In this document: positions 24,342 to 32,456 of the stretch, in pieces
Position numbering within the stretch: position 1 is the first letter of the stretch
How the letters are laid out: each line of letters begins with the position of its first letter
Origin: Candidatus Pseudobutyricicoccus lothianensis
GTDB lineage: Bacteria; Bacillota; Clostridia; Oscillospirales; Butyricicoccaceae
DNA length: 52,665 bases
Reading direction: 5' to 3'
Assembly: GCA_904419295.1 (NCBI GenBank)
Contig: CAJFRA010000013.1
Location: forward strand, 1-52,665
Program-made: the position numbers and the translations under genes
Notes under the pieces: model-generated
Seen by the model: the letters and a program-made list of their open reading frames with translations, nothing else
Told to the model about the DNA's origin: nothing
Databases searched by the model: none

Positions 24342-24971
24342 ATGACGGCCAATGAAGCGCTGGAATATTTGCACAGGGAGATCCACACCACAGTGGCTGC
24401 CACCATCGACGAAGAGGGCCTGCCGGTGACATGCGCCATGGACGTGATGGATGTGGACGGACAAGGGCTATACTTCCTGACGGCCAAGGGCAAGGGGTTT
24501 TACAAACGGCTGAAGCGGCAGGGCTATTTGGCCCTGACCGGCACCCATGGCAAAGATACCCTGTCCTGCGTGGCGGTCTCGGTGCGGGGCAATGTGCGGG
24601 AATTGAGGGATGGGCGGCTGCCCCAGCTGCTGGAAAAGAACCCCTATATGAAACAGATCTATCCCACCGAGGGCTCCCGCCAGGCACTCTCTGTTTTCCA
24701 GCTGTACCAGGGGGAGATCCAGTGGTTCGACCTTTCGCAAAAGCCGATCCAGCGGTTTTCCTTTGCCTTTGGGCAAGGGGCAGCCAAACAAGAGGATTAC
24801 GCCATCACAGCAGCCTGTACCGGCTGCCGGGCATGCCAGAAGGTCTGCCCCCAAAATTGCATTGATTTTACACAGAAGCCGCCAATGATCCGGCAGGAAA
24901 ACTGCCTGCATTGCGGCAACTGCATGGAAATTTGCCCGCAGGATGCGGTGATCTGGGAGGGATCGAGATGA
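24342..24971 (+). CDS. Flavin-binding split-barrel protein fused to a 2x[4Fe-4S] ferredoxin
   Basis: A 209-residue two-domain redox protein. Residues about 1-145 form a pyridoxamine 5'-phosphate oxidase-type split barrel that usually binds FMN (HTTVAATIDEEGLPVTCAM, LYFLTAKGKGFYKRL). The C terminus has two 4Fe-4S motifs, CTGCRACQKVCP and CLHCGNCMEICP. Start: ATG 24342 lies 9 bases after GGGAGG; ATG 24336 is only 3 bases away. Its TGA overlaps the macrodomain start (ATGA). It may deliver electrons or sense redox state for the ADP-ribosylation pair; that is inferred. Confidence 0.85.
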   Translation: MTANEALEYLHREIHTTVAATIDEEGLPVTCAMDVMDVDGQGLYFLTAKGKGFYKRLKRQGYLALTGTHGKDTLSCVAVSVRGNVRELRDGRLPQLLEKNPYMKQIYPTEGSRQALSVFQLYQGEIQWFDLSQKPIQRFSFAFGQGAAKQEDYAITAACTGCRACQKVCPQNCIDFTQKPPMIRQENCLHCGNCMEICPQDAVIWEGSR

Positions 24972-25762
24972 CACAAAAGGAAAGACGGCTCTTTTTAATC
25001 CGGGCGCTGCTGGAAGAGGAGCCCCGCTGGGCCAGCAGGGGGATCCCCCAAGGGGAAGAAGAACAGAAACACCTGCTCCGCGCCCTGTTTAACATCCGTA
25101 TGCCCCGGCCGGTGAGCGAAGAATTTTTGCAGGTGCAGGACGCCTATTTGCAGGAGGAGACCCGGCGCAAGGGCATCACCACCCTGGACCAGCTGGAACC
25201 GGTGGAAGATGGGATCTACCTGTGGCAGGGCGATATCACTACCCTGAGCTGCGGCGCCATCGTCAACGCGGCCAACAGCCAGATGCTGGGGTGCTTTGTG
25301 CCCGGCCACAACTGCATCGACAATGCGATCCACACCTTTGCAGGGGTACAGCTGCGGGCCGCCTGCCATGCGATGATGGAACGGCAGGGCCACGGGGAAC
25401 CCACCGGCCAGGCCAAGATCACGCCGGGCTTTAATCTGCCCGCCCAATATGTGCTGCACACCGTGGGCCCCATCGTCAACGGCAGGCCCACGGAGGAAGA
25501 CGAAGCGCTGCTGGCCTCCTGCTACCGCTCCTGCCTGGAATTGGCCCGGCAGAACCAGATCGGCAGCGTCGCCTTCTGCTGCATTTCCACAGGGGAATTC
25601 CACTTCCCCAACCAAAGGGCGGCGGAAATCGCCATACAGACTGTGCGGCAGTACCAAAAGAGGACAAACAGGGGGATGAAGGTGATATTCAATGTTTTCA
25701 AAACAGCGGACTGGGACATCTACCGGAAATTACTCGGAGCAGATCCAAAAGCTGAAAAGTGA
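24968..25762 (+). CDS. Zinc-dependent macrodomain protein-ADP-ribose hydrolase
   Basis: Removes ADP-ribose from modified proteins, reversing the sirtuin encoded next. In 264 residues an N-terminal helical extension (1-80) precedes a macrodomain with GDITTLSCGAIVNAANS. The zinc-loop pattern GCFVPGHNCIDNAIH (near 112-126) is typical of the macrodomains paired with class M sirtuins, as in Streptococcus and Staphylococcus. It overlaps its upstream neighbour by 4 bases and the sirtuin by 71 bases, so the three are tightly coupled. Confidence 0.93.
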   Translation: MTQKERRLFLIRALLEEEPRWASRGIPQGEEEQKHLLRALFNIRMPRPVSEEFLQVQDAYLQEETRRKGITTLDQLEPVEDGIYLWQGDITTLSCGAIVNAANSQMLGCFVPGHNCIDNAIHTFAGVQLRAACHAMMERQGHGEPTGQAKITPGFNLPAQYVLHTVGPIVNGRPTEEDEALLASCYRSCLELARQNQIGSVAFCCISTGEFHFPNQRAAEIAIQTVRQYQKRTNRGMKVIFNVFKTADWDIYRKLLGADPKAEK

Positions 25763-26567
25763 GATCGAGCAGGCCGGCGCCATCCTCATCGGCGCAGGGG
25801 CCGGCCTGTCCACTGCCGCAGGCATGGCCTACGACGGCCAGCGGTTTGAAAAGACCTTTGGGGATTTCTGTCAAAAATATGGCATAGAGGATATGTATGC
25901 CGGCGGCTTTTACCCCTTTGGCACGCTGGAAGAATATTGGGCCTGGTGGAGCCGGCAGATCTTAGTGAACCGCTACGAAGCGGGAGTGGGAAAGCCCTAC
26001 AGAGACCTGCTGGCCCTGGTGGAAGGCCGGGACCATTTTGTGCTGACCACCAATGTGGACCACCAGTTCCAGCTGGCGGGGTTTGAGAAAAAGCGGCTGT
26101 TCTACACCCAGGGCGATTACGGCCTGTGGCAGTGCTCCAAGCCCTGCTGCCAGCAGACTTACGACAACGAAGAACAGGTGCGGCAAATGGTGGAGGCCCA
26201 ACGGGATATGAAGATCCCCACTGCCCTCATCCCCCGCTGCCCCCGCTGCGGCGAACCACTGACCATGAACCTGCGGTGCGACGATGCGTTTGTGGAAGAC
26301 AGCGGCTGGCACCAGGCCGCCCGCCGGTATGAAGACTTTGTCCGCCGCCACCGGGGCACGCATCTGCTGCTTTTGGAATTGGGCGTGGGGTTCAACACCC
26401 CGGGCATCATCAAATACCCCTTTTGGAAGATGACGGCCCAAAACCCCCAGGCGGTATACGCCTGCGTCAATGTTGGGCCATCTTACTGCCCGCCTCAGAT
26501 CCAGCAGCAGTCCCTTTGCCTCCATGAGGATCTGGGGCGTGTCCTAGGGGATCTGCTTGCCGGGTAG
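25692..26567 (+). CDS. Class M sirtuin (SirTM), protein ADP-ribosyltransferase
   Basis: Known SirTM enzymes ADP-ribosylate lipoylated carrier proteins using NAD. The 291-residue protein has the NAD-binding GAGAGLSTAAG (near 36-46), TTNVDHQFQ in place of the canonical sirtuin TQNID.LH (the catalytic His position is altered, as in SirTM), a zinc cluster (CSKPCC and CPRCGEPL) and GVGFNTPGIIKYPFW. ATG 25692 follows GAAGGTGAT and overlaps the macrodomain gene by 71 bases. The usual GcvH-like and lipoate-ligase partners are absent here. Confidence 0.92.
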   Translation: MFSKQRTGTSTGNYSEQIQKLKSEIEQAGAILIGAGAGLSTAAGMAYDGQRFEKTFGDFCQKYGIEDMYAGGFYPFGTLEEYWAWWSRQILVNRYEAGVGKPYRDLLALVEGRDHFVLTTNVDHQFQLAGFEKKRLFYTQGDYGLWQCSKPCCQQTYDNEEQVRQMVEAQRDMKIPTALIPRCPRCGEPLTMNLRCDDAFVEDSGWHQAARRYEDFVRRHRGTHLLLLELGVGFNTPGIIKYPFWKMTAQNPQAVYACVNVGPSYCPPQIQQQSLCLHEDLGRVLGDLLAG

Positions 26568-26642
26568 CAAGAAGGCAGCTTGCCCGGCGATGCCGCCCAA
26601 CGGACAGGACCAAACGACAGCTGCACCCAGACAAAAAAGAAG

Positions 26643-26687
26643 AAAGGCATACGCCCCTTTTGGTGAGATGGGCCGTATGCCTTTTTG
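26643..26687. terminator. Terminator of the sirtuin operon
   Basis: AAAGGCATACG pairs with CGTATGCCTTT, followed by further Ts. 26688-26845 holds nothing I can name. Confidence 0.75.
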
Positions 26688-26845
26688 TTTTGGAACGGGC
26701 ACAGATACCAGCCGTGCGCAGGCCGGGAAGAGCCGAATGGAGAGCGGCCGCAAGAAAGTCATTTGGCCGGCCTTTGCCTATTCTCGGTTTTGCAACAAGC
26801 CATTGGCCGGCGCCGGGGAAACTGGGCCGGCCGCCGGCCAAACCA

Positions 26846-27538
26846 TCATCCCTCTGCGGCGTTGTTGATGCAGGCGATGGCATTCAAGCTCCGGGGATAG
26901 CCGATATAGGGCAGGCATTGGGAGACCAGGCGGATGAGAAAGTCTTTCCCGTTGCCCAGGTTCATGTTCCCCTTGGCATGGCTGGTCAGCTGGGGCTCAC
27001 AGCCGCCCTGGGCCGCCAAAAAGCAGAAGGTGATCATTTCCCGCTGGGCCAGGGTGAGGCCGGTGCGGGTATAGTAGTCGCCAAAGCAGTTGGCCGCCAG
27101 CCAGCGGTTGATATGGCCGGCTTTCCAGGCCTCCAACATCTGGGGGCCAAAGATGGCCCCTTGGGCTTGGGCGCCTTTTTCCAGCCGGCTTTCCATGGTG
27201 GTCGTGGCCTGGCCCTCCAGCGGCAGGGATACGCCCTGCTGGGCCAAGCAATCGTTGGTGGCCTGGAGGAAGGGCAGCACCCGGCCGATGCCCAGGTAAT
27301 CCACAGATTGGTAGACGATCTCCTTGACCATCACAGGGGTCACTCCGGCCTCCAGGGCGGCGGGCAGCAGCTCCCGGAAGGCATCGAGGCCTTGGCAGCC
27401 CAGCAGAGTAGCCAATATGGCCATGTGGCGGGTCACCGGGTCCAACGCCTGCCCCGGTTCGTTGACCACCTCATCAAAGGCAAAGTGTGCGAAACGTTCC
27501 ATAAATTCCGGGTCGGTCTGGTAGTAATTTTCCATCAT
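26846..27538 (-). CDS. Carboxymuconolactone decarboxylase family protein
   Basis: A 230-residue protein with two CMD-fold repeats (about 25-110 and 135-225). The second has LTLAQREMITFCFLAAQGG, then CEPQLTSHAKG. This Cys-xxx-His arrangement lacks the full CxxC of AhpD-type thiol reductases, so peroxidase activity is uncertain. ATG 27538 (or 27535) follows AAAGGAG. Third gene of a MerR-cupin-CMD operon, a common redox or detoxification arrangement in Clostridia. Confidence 0.88.
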   Translation of the reverse strand: MMENYYQTDPEFMERFAHFAFDEVVNEPGQALDPVTRHMAILATLLGCQGLDAFRELLPAALEAGVTPVMVKEIVYQSVDYLGIGRVLPFLQATNDCLAQQGVSLPLEGQATTTMESRLEKGAQAQGAIFGPQMLEAWKAGHINRWLAANCFGDYYTRTGLTLAQREMITFCFLAAQGGCEPQLTSHAKGNMNLGNGKDFLIRLVSQCLPYIGYPRSLNAIACINNAAEG

Positions 27539-27666
27539 AACGCAAAACTCCTTTCACCGGGCCAGGCCTGGGCAAGGCCGGTTTTTCCCGTGGAAACAGG
27601 CCCCCGCCCCGCCGTGCCTGGGCGTACTCTTTTAGGGGACGGCAACCGGCTGCTCGGGCGCCGGAT

Positions 27667-28107
27667 CTATCCCTGCAATTTGGCAAAGCTGGCGTCGTCC
27701 ACCGGTTCCAGCCATTCATTGCTGGTCTCTTCGCCGGGCACTTCCACTGCGATGTGGGAAAACCAGCTGTCGGCCTTGGCGCCGTGCCAGTGTTTGACTT
27801 CCGGCGGAATGACGATGACCGTGCCCGGAGTGAGGAATACGGCATCTTTTCCTTCTTCCTGGTACCAGCCCTCCCCTGCGGTGCAGATCAGGATCTGTCC
27901 GCCGCCGGCCTTGGCATGGTGGATGTGCCAGTTGTTGCGGCAGCCTGGCTCAAAGGTGACGTTTGCCAGGCCCACGGCGCTTTCGCCGGCCTTGGTCAGC
28001 GGATTCAAATAGGAATTGCCGATGAAATAGGCGGCAAAGGCGGTGTTGGCCATGCCTTGGCCAAAAACATTTTGTTGGTCAAATTCTGCTTTGTCTAGGG
28101 TCTTCAT
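27667..28107 (-). CDS. Cupin domain protein
   Basis: A 146-residue single cupin. Motif 1 is NWHIHHAKAGGGQILICTAGEG, split here as WHIHH (metal ligands) and GGGQILICTAGEG; motif 2 is PPEVKHWHGA. It resembles the small cupins encoded beside CMD proteins. Function unknown; quinone, aldehyde or carboxymuconolactone chemistry is possible. ATG 28107 follows AAGGAGG. A 128-base gap separates it from the CMD gene. Confidence 0.9.
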   Translation of the reverse strand: MKTLDKAEFDQQNVFGQGMANTAFAAYFIGNSYLNPLTKAGESAVGLANVTFEPGCRNNWHIHHAKAGGGQILICTAGEGWYQEEGKDAVFLTPGTVIVIPPEVKHWHGAKADSWFSHIAVEVPGEETSNEWLEPVDDASFAKLQG

Positions 28108-28136
28108 CCCAGTTCCTCCTTATCGTCTGTAAAGCT

Positions 28137-28505
28137 CTACCGGCTGGCGATGCCCATGGCCTCCAGCTGCTTCCGAAGGCAGTGGCGCAGGCCGTCCAAC
28201 TGTTGCAGCCGGTTTTCCCGGCAATGGATGTCATCCAACAAGCTCCATCGCTTTTCTTCCAGCATCCGCAGTCGCCGCCCTTCGGTCCCTTCCTGTTCCC
28301 GCAGTTGCATGTAGGCTTCCACTTGGGGGCCTTCGAAGCCGATGGTGCGCAGCGTCATGATCAGGCTCAAGCGTTCCAGGTCTTTTTCGTCATACTGCCG
28401 GGCGCCCTTTTGCCGGTCTCCAGCATCGTACAATCCCCAGCGCTCATATTCCTGCAGGACTGACAGGGGGATGTTGTAGCGCTCGCTCGCTTCGTGGATG
28501 GTCAT
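28137..28505 (-). CDS. MerR-family transcriptional regulator
   Basis: A 122-residue regulator. MTIHEASERYNIPLSVLQEYERWGLY and the wing GARQYDEKDLERL form the MerR DNA-binding domain, followed by a dimerising coiled coil rich in Glu/Arg/Leu (about 70-118). There is no Cys sensor cluster. ATG 28505 follows GGGAGGAGG. It heads the cupin-CMD operon and probably regulates it, perhaps through the dyad at 28548-28567. Confidence 0.92.
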   Translation of the reverse strand: MTIHEASERYNIPLSVLQEYERWGLYDAGDRQKGARQYDEKDLERLSLIMTLRTIGFEGPQVEAYMQLREQEGTEGRRLRMLEEKRWSLLDDIHCRENRLQQLDGLRHCLRKQLEAMGIASR

Positions 28506-28538
28506 TGGGTTCCTCCTCCCATCCAGCCGGATGGATGC

Positions 28539-28567
28539 AAAAAAATAGGCGTTCCCTGGGGAACACC
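28539..28567 (-). terminator. Terminator of the LysR gene, or MerR operator
   Basis: On minus, GGTGTTCCC-CA-GGGAACGCC is followed by TATTTTTTT, a textbook terminator 37 bases after the LysR stop. The same dyad lies just before the MerR gene and could be a MerR-type spacer operator. Confidence 0.65.
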
Positions 28568-28603
28568 TTCATTGTAATCCTTCTGTTTGGCGCTGTCTAA
28601 TGC

Positions 28604-29491
28604 TTATATCAAATCCTGTATCATACCTGAAATGTATTTTTTCGAATACTCCAAAAAGGCCGTTGTGGCAGGGGAAAACGTCTGGATCTTTTTCCATGCC
28701 AGCACAGTGCCGGATTCCAGCCCCGGGGACAGGGGCACAAAGCGCAGGCCTTCATATGCGCAGTCCAAGCGCAGGGTGAGGACACCGCTGCCGCTTTCCC
28801 GGGCCAGTGCCGCCAAGTTATAGAGCAGGTTCCCTGTAGCAGTGACCTGCAGATCGGCCCCATAGGGGCCAAACCAGTTGAGCAGTTCATTGCGGACGGA
28901 TTCCCGCTCCGGCAGGATCAAGGGCATATCGGCCAAATCTTGGGGGCAGACGGCCTCCCTTGCAGCCAGCGCCCCATCGGCCGGCAGCAAAACGCCCCAC
29001 TGTTCCCGCACCGGCGTGCGGACAAAACTGTATTTTGTGATGTCCACCGGTTCCTGCAAAAGGCCCACATCCAGCAGCCCCCGCTCGATGCGTTCTTTGA
29101 TGTTGTCGGAGTTGCCGCTGTACAAGGCAAAAGTCACCAAGGCGTTCTCCTTTTGGAACTGGGAAAGAAGCCGGGCCAGGAACTGGGAGCTCCGCAATTC
29201 CCCGCTGCCAACGGCGATCGTCCCGGCCAAGGCCCCTTTGTGCCGCAGGTCTTCTTTCGTCTTATCAGCCAGGGAGACGATCTCTTCCGCCCGCCGCCGC
29301 AGCAGCATGCCTTCCTCTGTGAGGATGATGCGGTGTTTGCTCCGGTGGAACAGGGATACGCCCAGTTCTTCTTCCAGCTGGATCAGCTGCCGGGACAGGG
29401 TCGGTTGGCTCAAATGCAGCAGGCTGGCTGCCTTTGTGATGTTCTCTTCCCGGGCAACCATCAAAAAATAGTTCAAAACACGGATCTCCAC
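28604..29491 (-). CDS. LysR-family transcriptional regulator
   Basis: A 295-residue LysR regulator. The N-terminal winged helix reads MEIRVLNYFLMVAREENITKAASLLHLSQPTLSRQLIQ in pieces (HTH at about 17-38), and the effector domain spans about 90-290. GTG 29491 lies 9 bases after GGAGG; sequence upstream of this is not family-like. It is divergent from the DUF4405-flavodoxin-aldo/keto reductase genes, so it should activate them in response to an unknown ligand. Confidence 0.93.
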   Translation of the reverse strand: MEIRVLNYFLMVAREENITKAASLLHLSQPTLSRQLIQLEEELGVSLFHRSKHRIILTEEGMLLRRRAEEIVSLADKTKEDLRHKGALAGTIAVGSGELRSSQFLARLLSQFQKENALVTFALYSGNSDNIKERIERGLLDVGLLQEPVDITKYSFVRTPVREQWGVLLPADGALAAREAVCPQDLADMPLILPERESVRNELLNWFGPYGADLQVTATGNLLYNLAALARESGSGVLTLRLDCAYEGLRFVPLSPGLESGTVLAWKKIQTFSPATTAFLEYSKKYISGMIQDLI

Positions 29492-29580
29492 AAGACAACG
29501 CCTCCGATCTGCTTTCAAGGATAACACATTCTTGGGGCAGGTTCAATCCAGTTGGGTATGACGGGCTGGGGAAGAAAAAT

Positions 29581-29602
29581 AGTAATGCTTAAATTGCATA
29601 CT
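29581..29602. promoter_or_regulatory. Candidate LysR binding site
   Basis: AGTAATGC-TTAAATT-GCATACT is an imperfect palindrome containing the T-N11-A pattern expected of LysR regulators, between the two divergent genes. The -35-like TTGCAT at 29594-29599 overlaps it. Confidence 0.5.
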
Positions 29603-29683
29603 TTAAGATTCAACATAAGTATTAGACATGAAATCGCCGGGCGGATATACTGAAGACGGAACGTGAGAAAGGAGGCGACCCGA

Positions 29684-30394
29684 TTGAGACCCAAAGAGAT
29701 CCAAAAGATCCTTGTCGATGTGGCGATGACCGCTGTGCTGCTCTGCCTGATGGCCTATTTGCTGCTAGGGGAAGCGCTCCACGAGTGGTTGGGCGTGGCG
29801 ATGTTCGGCCTGTGGGTCTTCCACCATGGGTTGAACTGGAATTGGCACAAGAATTTGGCCAAAGGGCGTTATACTCCCCTGCGTCTGGCCCAGACCGGGG
29901 TGGATCTGCTGATTTTGCTGTCGATGGTGGGGCTGATGGTGAGCGGGGTCATGATGTCCCGGGAGGTGTTTGCCTTTTTGCCGGTACGGGCGGGCATCGG
30001 CTTTGCACGGACTTTGCACCTGCTGGCCTCGTATTGGGGCTTTTTGTGGATCGGCGTCCACCTAGGGCTTCACTGGGGCATGGTGATGGGGAGGATACGG
30101 AAAGCAGCAGGCATTCAGACGCACACCCGCTTGAGCACATGGCTGCTGCGGGCACTGGCTGTTTTGGTGGCCGGCTTTGGCCTATCTGCTTTTATCAGAC
30201 ATGACATCGCCTCTTACCTGCTGCTGCGGACCCAGTTTGTCTTTTTTGATATGGCGCAGCCCCTGCCCCTCTTTTTCTTGGATTACCTCGGCATGTTGGG
30301 CCTGTGGGCAGCCGTCGGGTATTACGGGGGAAAACTGCTCCAAAAAGCGGGGCGCAAGAGGGCACGCCCAAGGGAGGACCGCGAGCCTTCGTGA
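29684..30394 (+). CDS. DUF4405 membrane cytochrome-like protein
   Basis: A 236-residue integral membrane protein with about five helices. Histidine pairs in FHHGLNWNWH, RTLHLLASYWGF and GVHLGLHWGM are the likely heme ligands of the DUF4405/cytochrome b-like fold, which often works in flavin-based electron transfer. The start is TTG 29684 after AAAGGAGG; an in-frame GTG at 29663 lies before the ribosome site. First gene under the LysR regulator, followed by a flavodoxin-domain lipoprotein that could receive its electrons. Confidence 0.85.
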   Translation: MRPKEIQKILVDVAMTAVLLCLMAYLLLGEALHEWLGVAMFGLWVFHHGLNWNWHKNLAKGRYTPLRLAQTGVDLLILLSMVGLMVSGVMMSREVFAFLPVRAGIGFARTLHLLASYWGFLWIGVHLGLHWGMVMGRIRKAAGIQTHTRLSTWLLRALAVLVAGFGLSAFIRHDIASYLLLRTQFVFFDMAQPLPLFFLDYLGMLGLWAAVGYYGGKLLQKAGRKRARPREDREPS

Positions 30395-30467
30395 GTTTTG
30401 AGAATAGACCAGACAGGGCCTGCTCTTCCATGGGAAGAGGGCCCTTGTCAAGAAAGGATGATCGCAG

Positions 30468-31157
30468 ATGAAAAAGATGTTGTCTCTATTGTTGTTTGCA
30501 GCGCTGCTCTTTACCCTGGCTGCCTGCGGCCAGAGGGCTGCCACACCAGAACCCGGGGAGAGCCAGGCCCAGTCTTCCCCAGAGGCCAGCCCGGCCGAAG
30601 AGCCATCGGAGCCCACGGCAGAGCCGGAGGAAGAACCGGAAGCACCGGAGACCCCGACGGAAGAGCCGGCCGCAGAAACGGGCGGCACCTTGATCGCCTA
30701 TTTCTCCTGGTCCGGCAACACCGAAGAAATGGCCGCCATGATCCAGGCGGAGACAGGGGGCGACCTGTTCGAAATCGCCCCGGCCACTCCGTATACCGAT
30801 GATTACGATGCCCTTCTGGACATAGCGCAGCAGGAACAGGCGGAAAACGCCCGCCCTGCCCTGGCTGCACAAGTGGAAAACTGGGAAAGCTACGATGTGG
30901 TCTTCGTGGGCTACCCCGATTGGTGGAGCGATGCGCCGATGGTCATTTACAGCTTCCTGGAATCCTACGACTGGACCGGTAAGACGTTGATCCCGTTCTG
31001 CACCAGCGGCGGCAGCGGGTTTGGCCGCAGCCTGGACCAGCTGGAAGCCAGCGCGCCGGGCGCAGCCATTGAGGAGGGCCTGCATGTGTCAGGCAGCAGC
31101 GTGGACGGTGCCACAGCTCAAGTGGCCGACTGGGTGAATGGGTTGAACTTGGGTTAG
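30468..31157 (+). CDS. Flavodoxin-domain lipoprotein
   Basis: A 229-residue exported protein. The lipoprotein signal ends in LAAC with lipidated Cys20. A long Pro/Glu/Ala linker (about 22-70) is followed by a flavodoxin domain with the FMN phosphate loop SWSGNTEE, the aromatic loop GYPDWWSDAP and TSGGSGFG. A flavodoxin outside the membrane is unusual and suggests surface electron transfer, fitting the cytochrome-like gene upstream. A stem-loop (30422-30438, CTCTTCC/GGAAGAG) lies in the gap before it. Confidence 0.9.
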   Translation: MKKMLSLLLFAALLFTLAACGQRAATPEPGESQAQSSPEASPAEEPSEPTAEPEEEPEAPETPTEEPAAETGGTLIAYFSWSGNTEEMAAMIQAETGGDLFEIAPATPYTDDYDALLDIAQQEQAENARPALAAQVENWESYDVVFVGYPDWWSDAPMVIYSFLESYDWTGKTLIPFCTSGGSGFGRSLDQLEASAPGAAIEEGLHVSGSSVDGATAQVADWVNGLNLG

Positions 31158-31231
31158 GCTCCATCCGGCAGCCAATGTTCGCCGGGGCAAACACCATACC
31201 ACATTGAGAAATCAACAGGAGGAGATCGGAA

Positions 31232-32278
31232 ATGCAATATACCAAGTTGGGCAATTCACAGCTCCAGGTCTCACGCATCTGCATGGGATGCATGGGCTTT
31301 GGAGACGCAAAAAATGGCCAGCACAGCTGGACCATTGATGAAGAGCATGCCCGGGAGATCATCCGGCAGGGGCTGGAACAGGGCATCAACTTTTTCGATA
31401 CCGCCATCGCCTACCAGAGCGGCACCAGCGAGCAATATTTGGGCCGCGCCCTGCGGGACTTTGCCAAGCGGGAGGAAGTGGTGGTCGCCACCAAATTCCT
31501 GCCCCGCACACCGGAAGAGATCGCCGCAGGCATCACAGGCCAGCAGCATGTGGAGCAAATGATCGACACCAGCTTGAAAAACCTGGGCCTGGATTATGTG
31601 GACCTGTACATTTACCACATGTGGGATTACGCCACCCCCCTCTATGACATTCTGGATGGCCTCAACCGGGTGGTGAAGAAAGGAAAAGCCCGCTACATCG
31701 GCATTTCCAACTGCTTTGCCTATCAGCTGGCCAAAGCCAACAGCCTGGCGGAAAGAGAGGGTTTTGCCCCATTCATCAGCGTGCAGGGCCATTACAACCT
31801 GATATTCCGGGAAGAGGAGCGGGAGATGGCAAAGCTGTGCGCAGAAGACAACATCGCCATGACGCCATACAGCGCCTTGGCCGGCGGGCGGCTTGCCAAA
31901 CGCCCGGGAGAGACTTCCAAACGGCTGGAAGAAGACAGCTATGCCAAGTTCAAATACGATGCCACCGCCGGGCAAGACAGCATCATCCTCCAAAGAGTGG
32001 CGGAGCTGGCCGACAAACGGGGCGTCTCGATGACAGAGATCTCCCTTGCTTGGCTGCTGACCAAGGTGACTGCCCCGGTGGTGGGGGCCACGAAGCCACA
32101 GCACATCCAAGGGGCCGTCAAAGCGGTAGATCTGGTTTTGACGCCGGAAGAGATCGCCTATTTGGAAGAACCCTATCTCCCCCACAAGCTGGTGGGCGTC
32201 ATGGCTCAAAACACCCCGGCAGCCGCCCAGGAATCCCATGTCTGGTCCACCGGCAGCCAGAAGATCCAGCGGGGTTAA
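31232..32278 (+). CDS. Aldo/keto reductase
   Basis: An NADPH-dependent reductase of 348 residues. It has the family tetrad Asp and Tyr in FDTAIAYQSGTSE, Lys in ATKFLPR and His in YIYHMWDY, then GISNC and the cofactor-binding late loop VVGATKPQHIQGAVKA. The substrate is unknown. ATG 31232 follows AGGAGGAG. Third gene downstream of the LysR/DUF4405 promoter; no separate promoter was found, so co-transcription is likely. Confidence 0.93.
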   Translation: MQYTKLGNSQLQVSRICMGCMGFGDAKNGQHSWTIDEEHAREIIRQGLEQGINFFDTAIAYQSGTSEQYLGRALRDFAKREEVVVATKFLPRTPEEIAAGITGQQHVEQMIDTSLKNLGLDYVDLYIYHMWDYATPLYDILDGLNRVVKKGKARYIGISNCFAYQLAKANSLAEREGFAPFISVQGHYNLIFREEEREMAKLCAEDNIAMTPYSALAGGRLAKRPGETSKRLEEDSYAKFKYDATAGQDSIILQRVAELADKRGVSMTEISLAWLLTKVTAPVVGATKPQHIQGAVKAVDLVLTPEEIAYLEEPYLPHKLVGVMAQNTPAAAQESHVWSTGSQKIQRG

Positions 32279-32427
32279 ACGAAAAAGCCCCGAACAAAAG
32301 GCCGGGGCAAAGCGGCGCGGCCAAAGAGCGCAGGCTCGATGGAATGCCGCGGCGAGGCCCCTGGCCGGTCGGGCAAAGCTCCCGCGGGAACAGATGACAT
32401 GGTTTACTAGAGTTTGGGACGCACCAC

Positions 32428-32456
32428 AAAGAGGGCGGCATATGCCGCCCTCTTTT
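32428..32456. terminator. Bidirectional terminator
   Basis: AAAGAGGGCGGCA pairs perfectly with TGCCGCCCTCTTT around TATA-type centre bases, between converging genes. 32279-32427 also holds a GCCCCG/CGGGGC stem. Confidence 0.85.
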
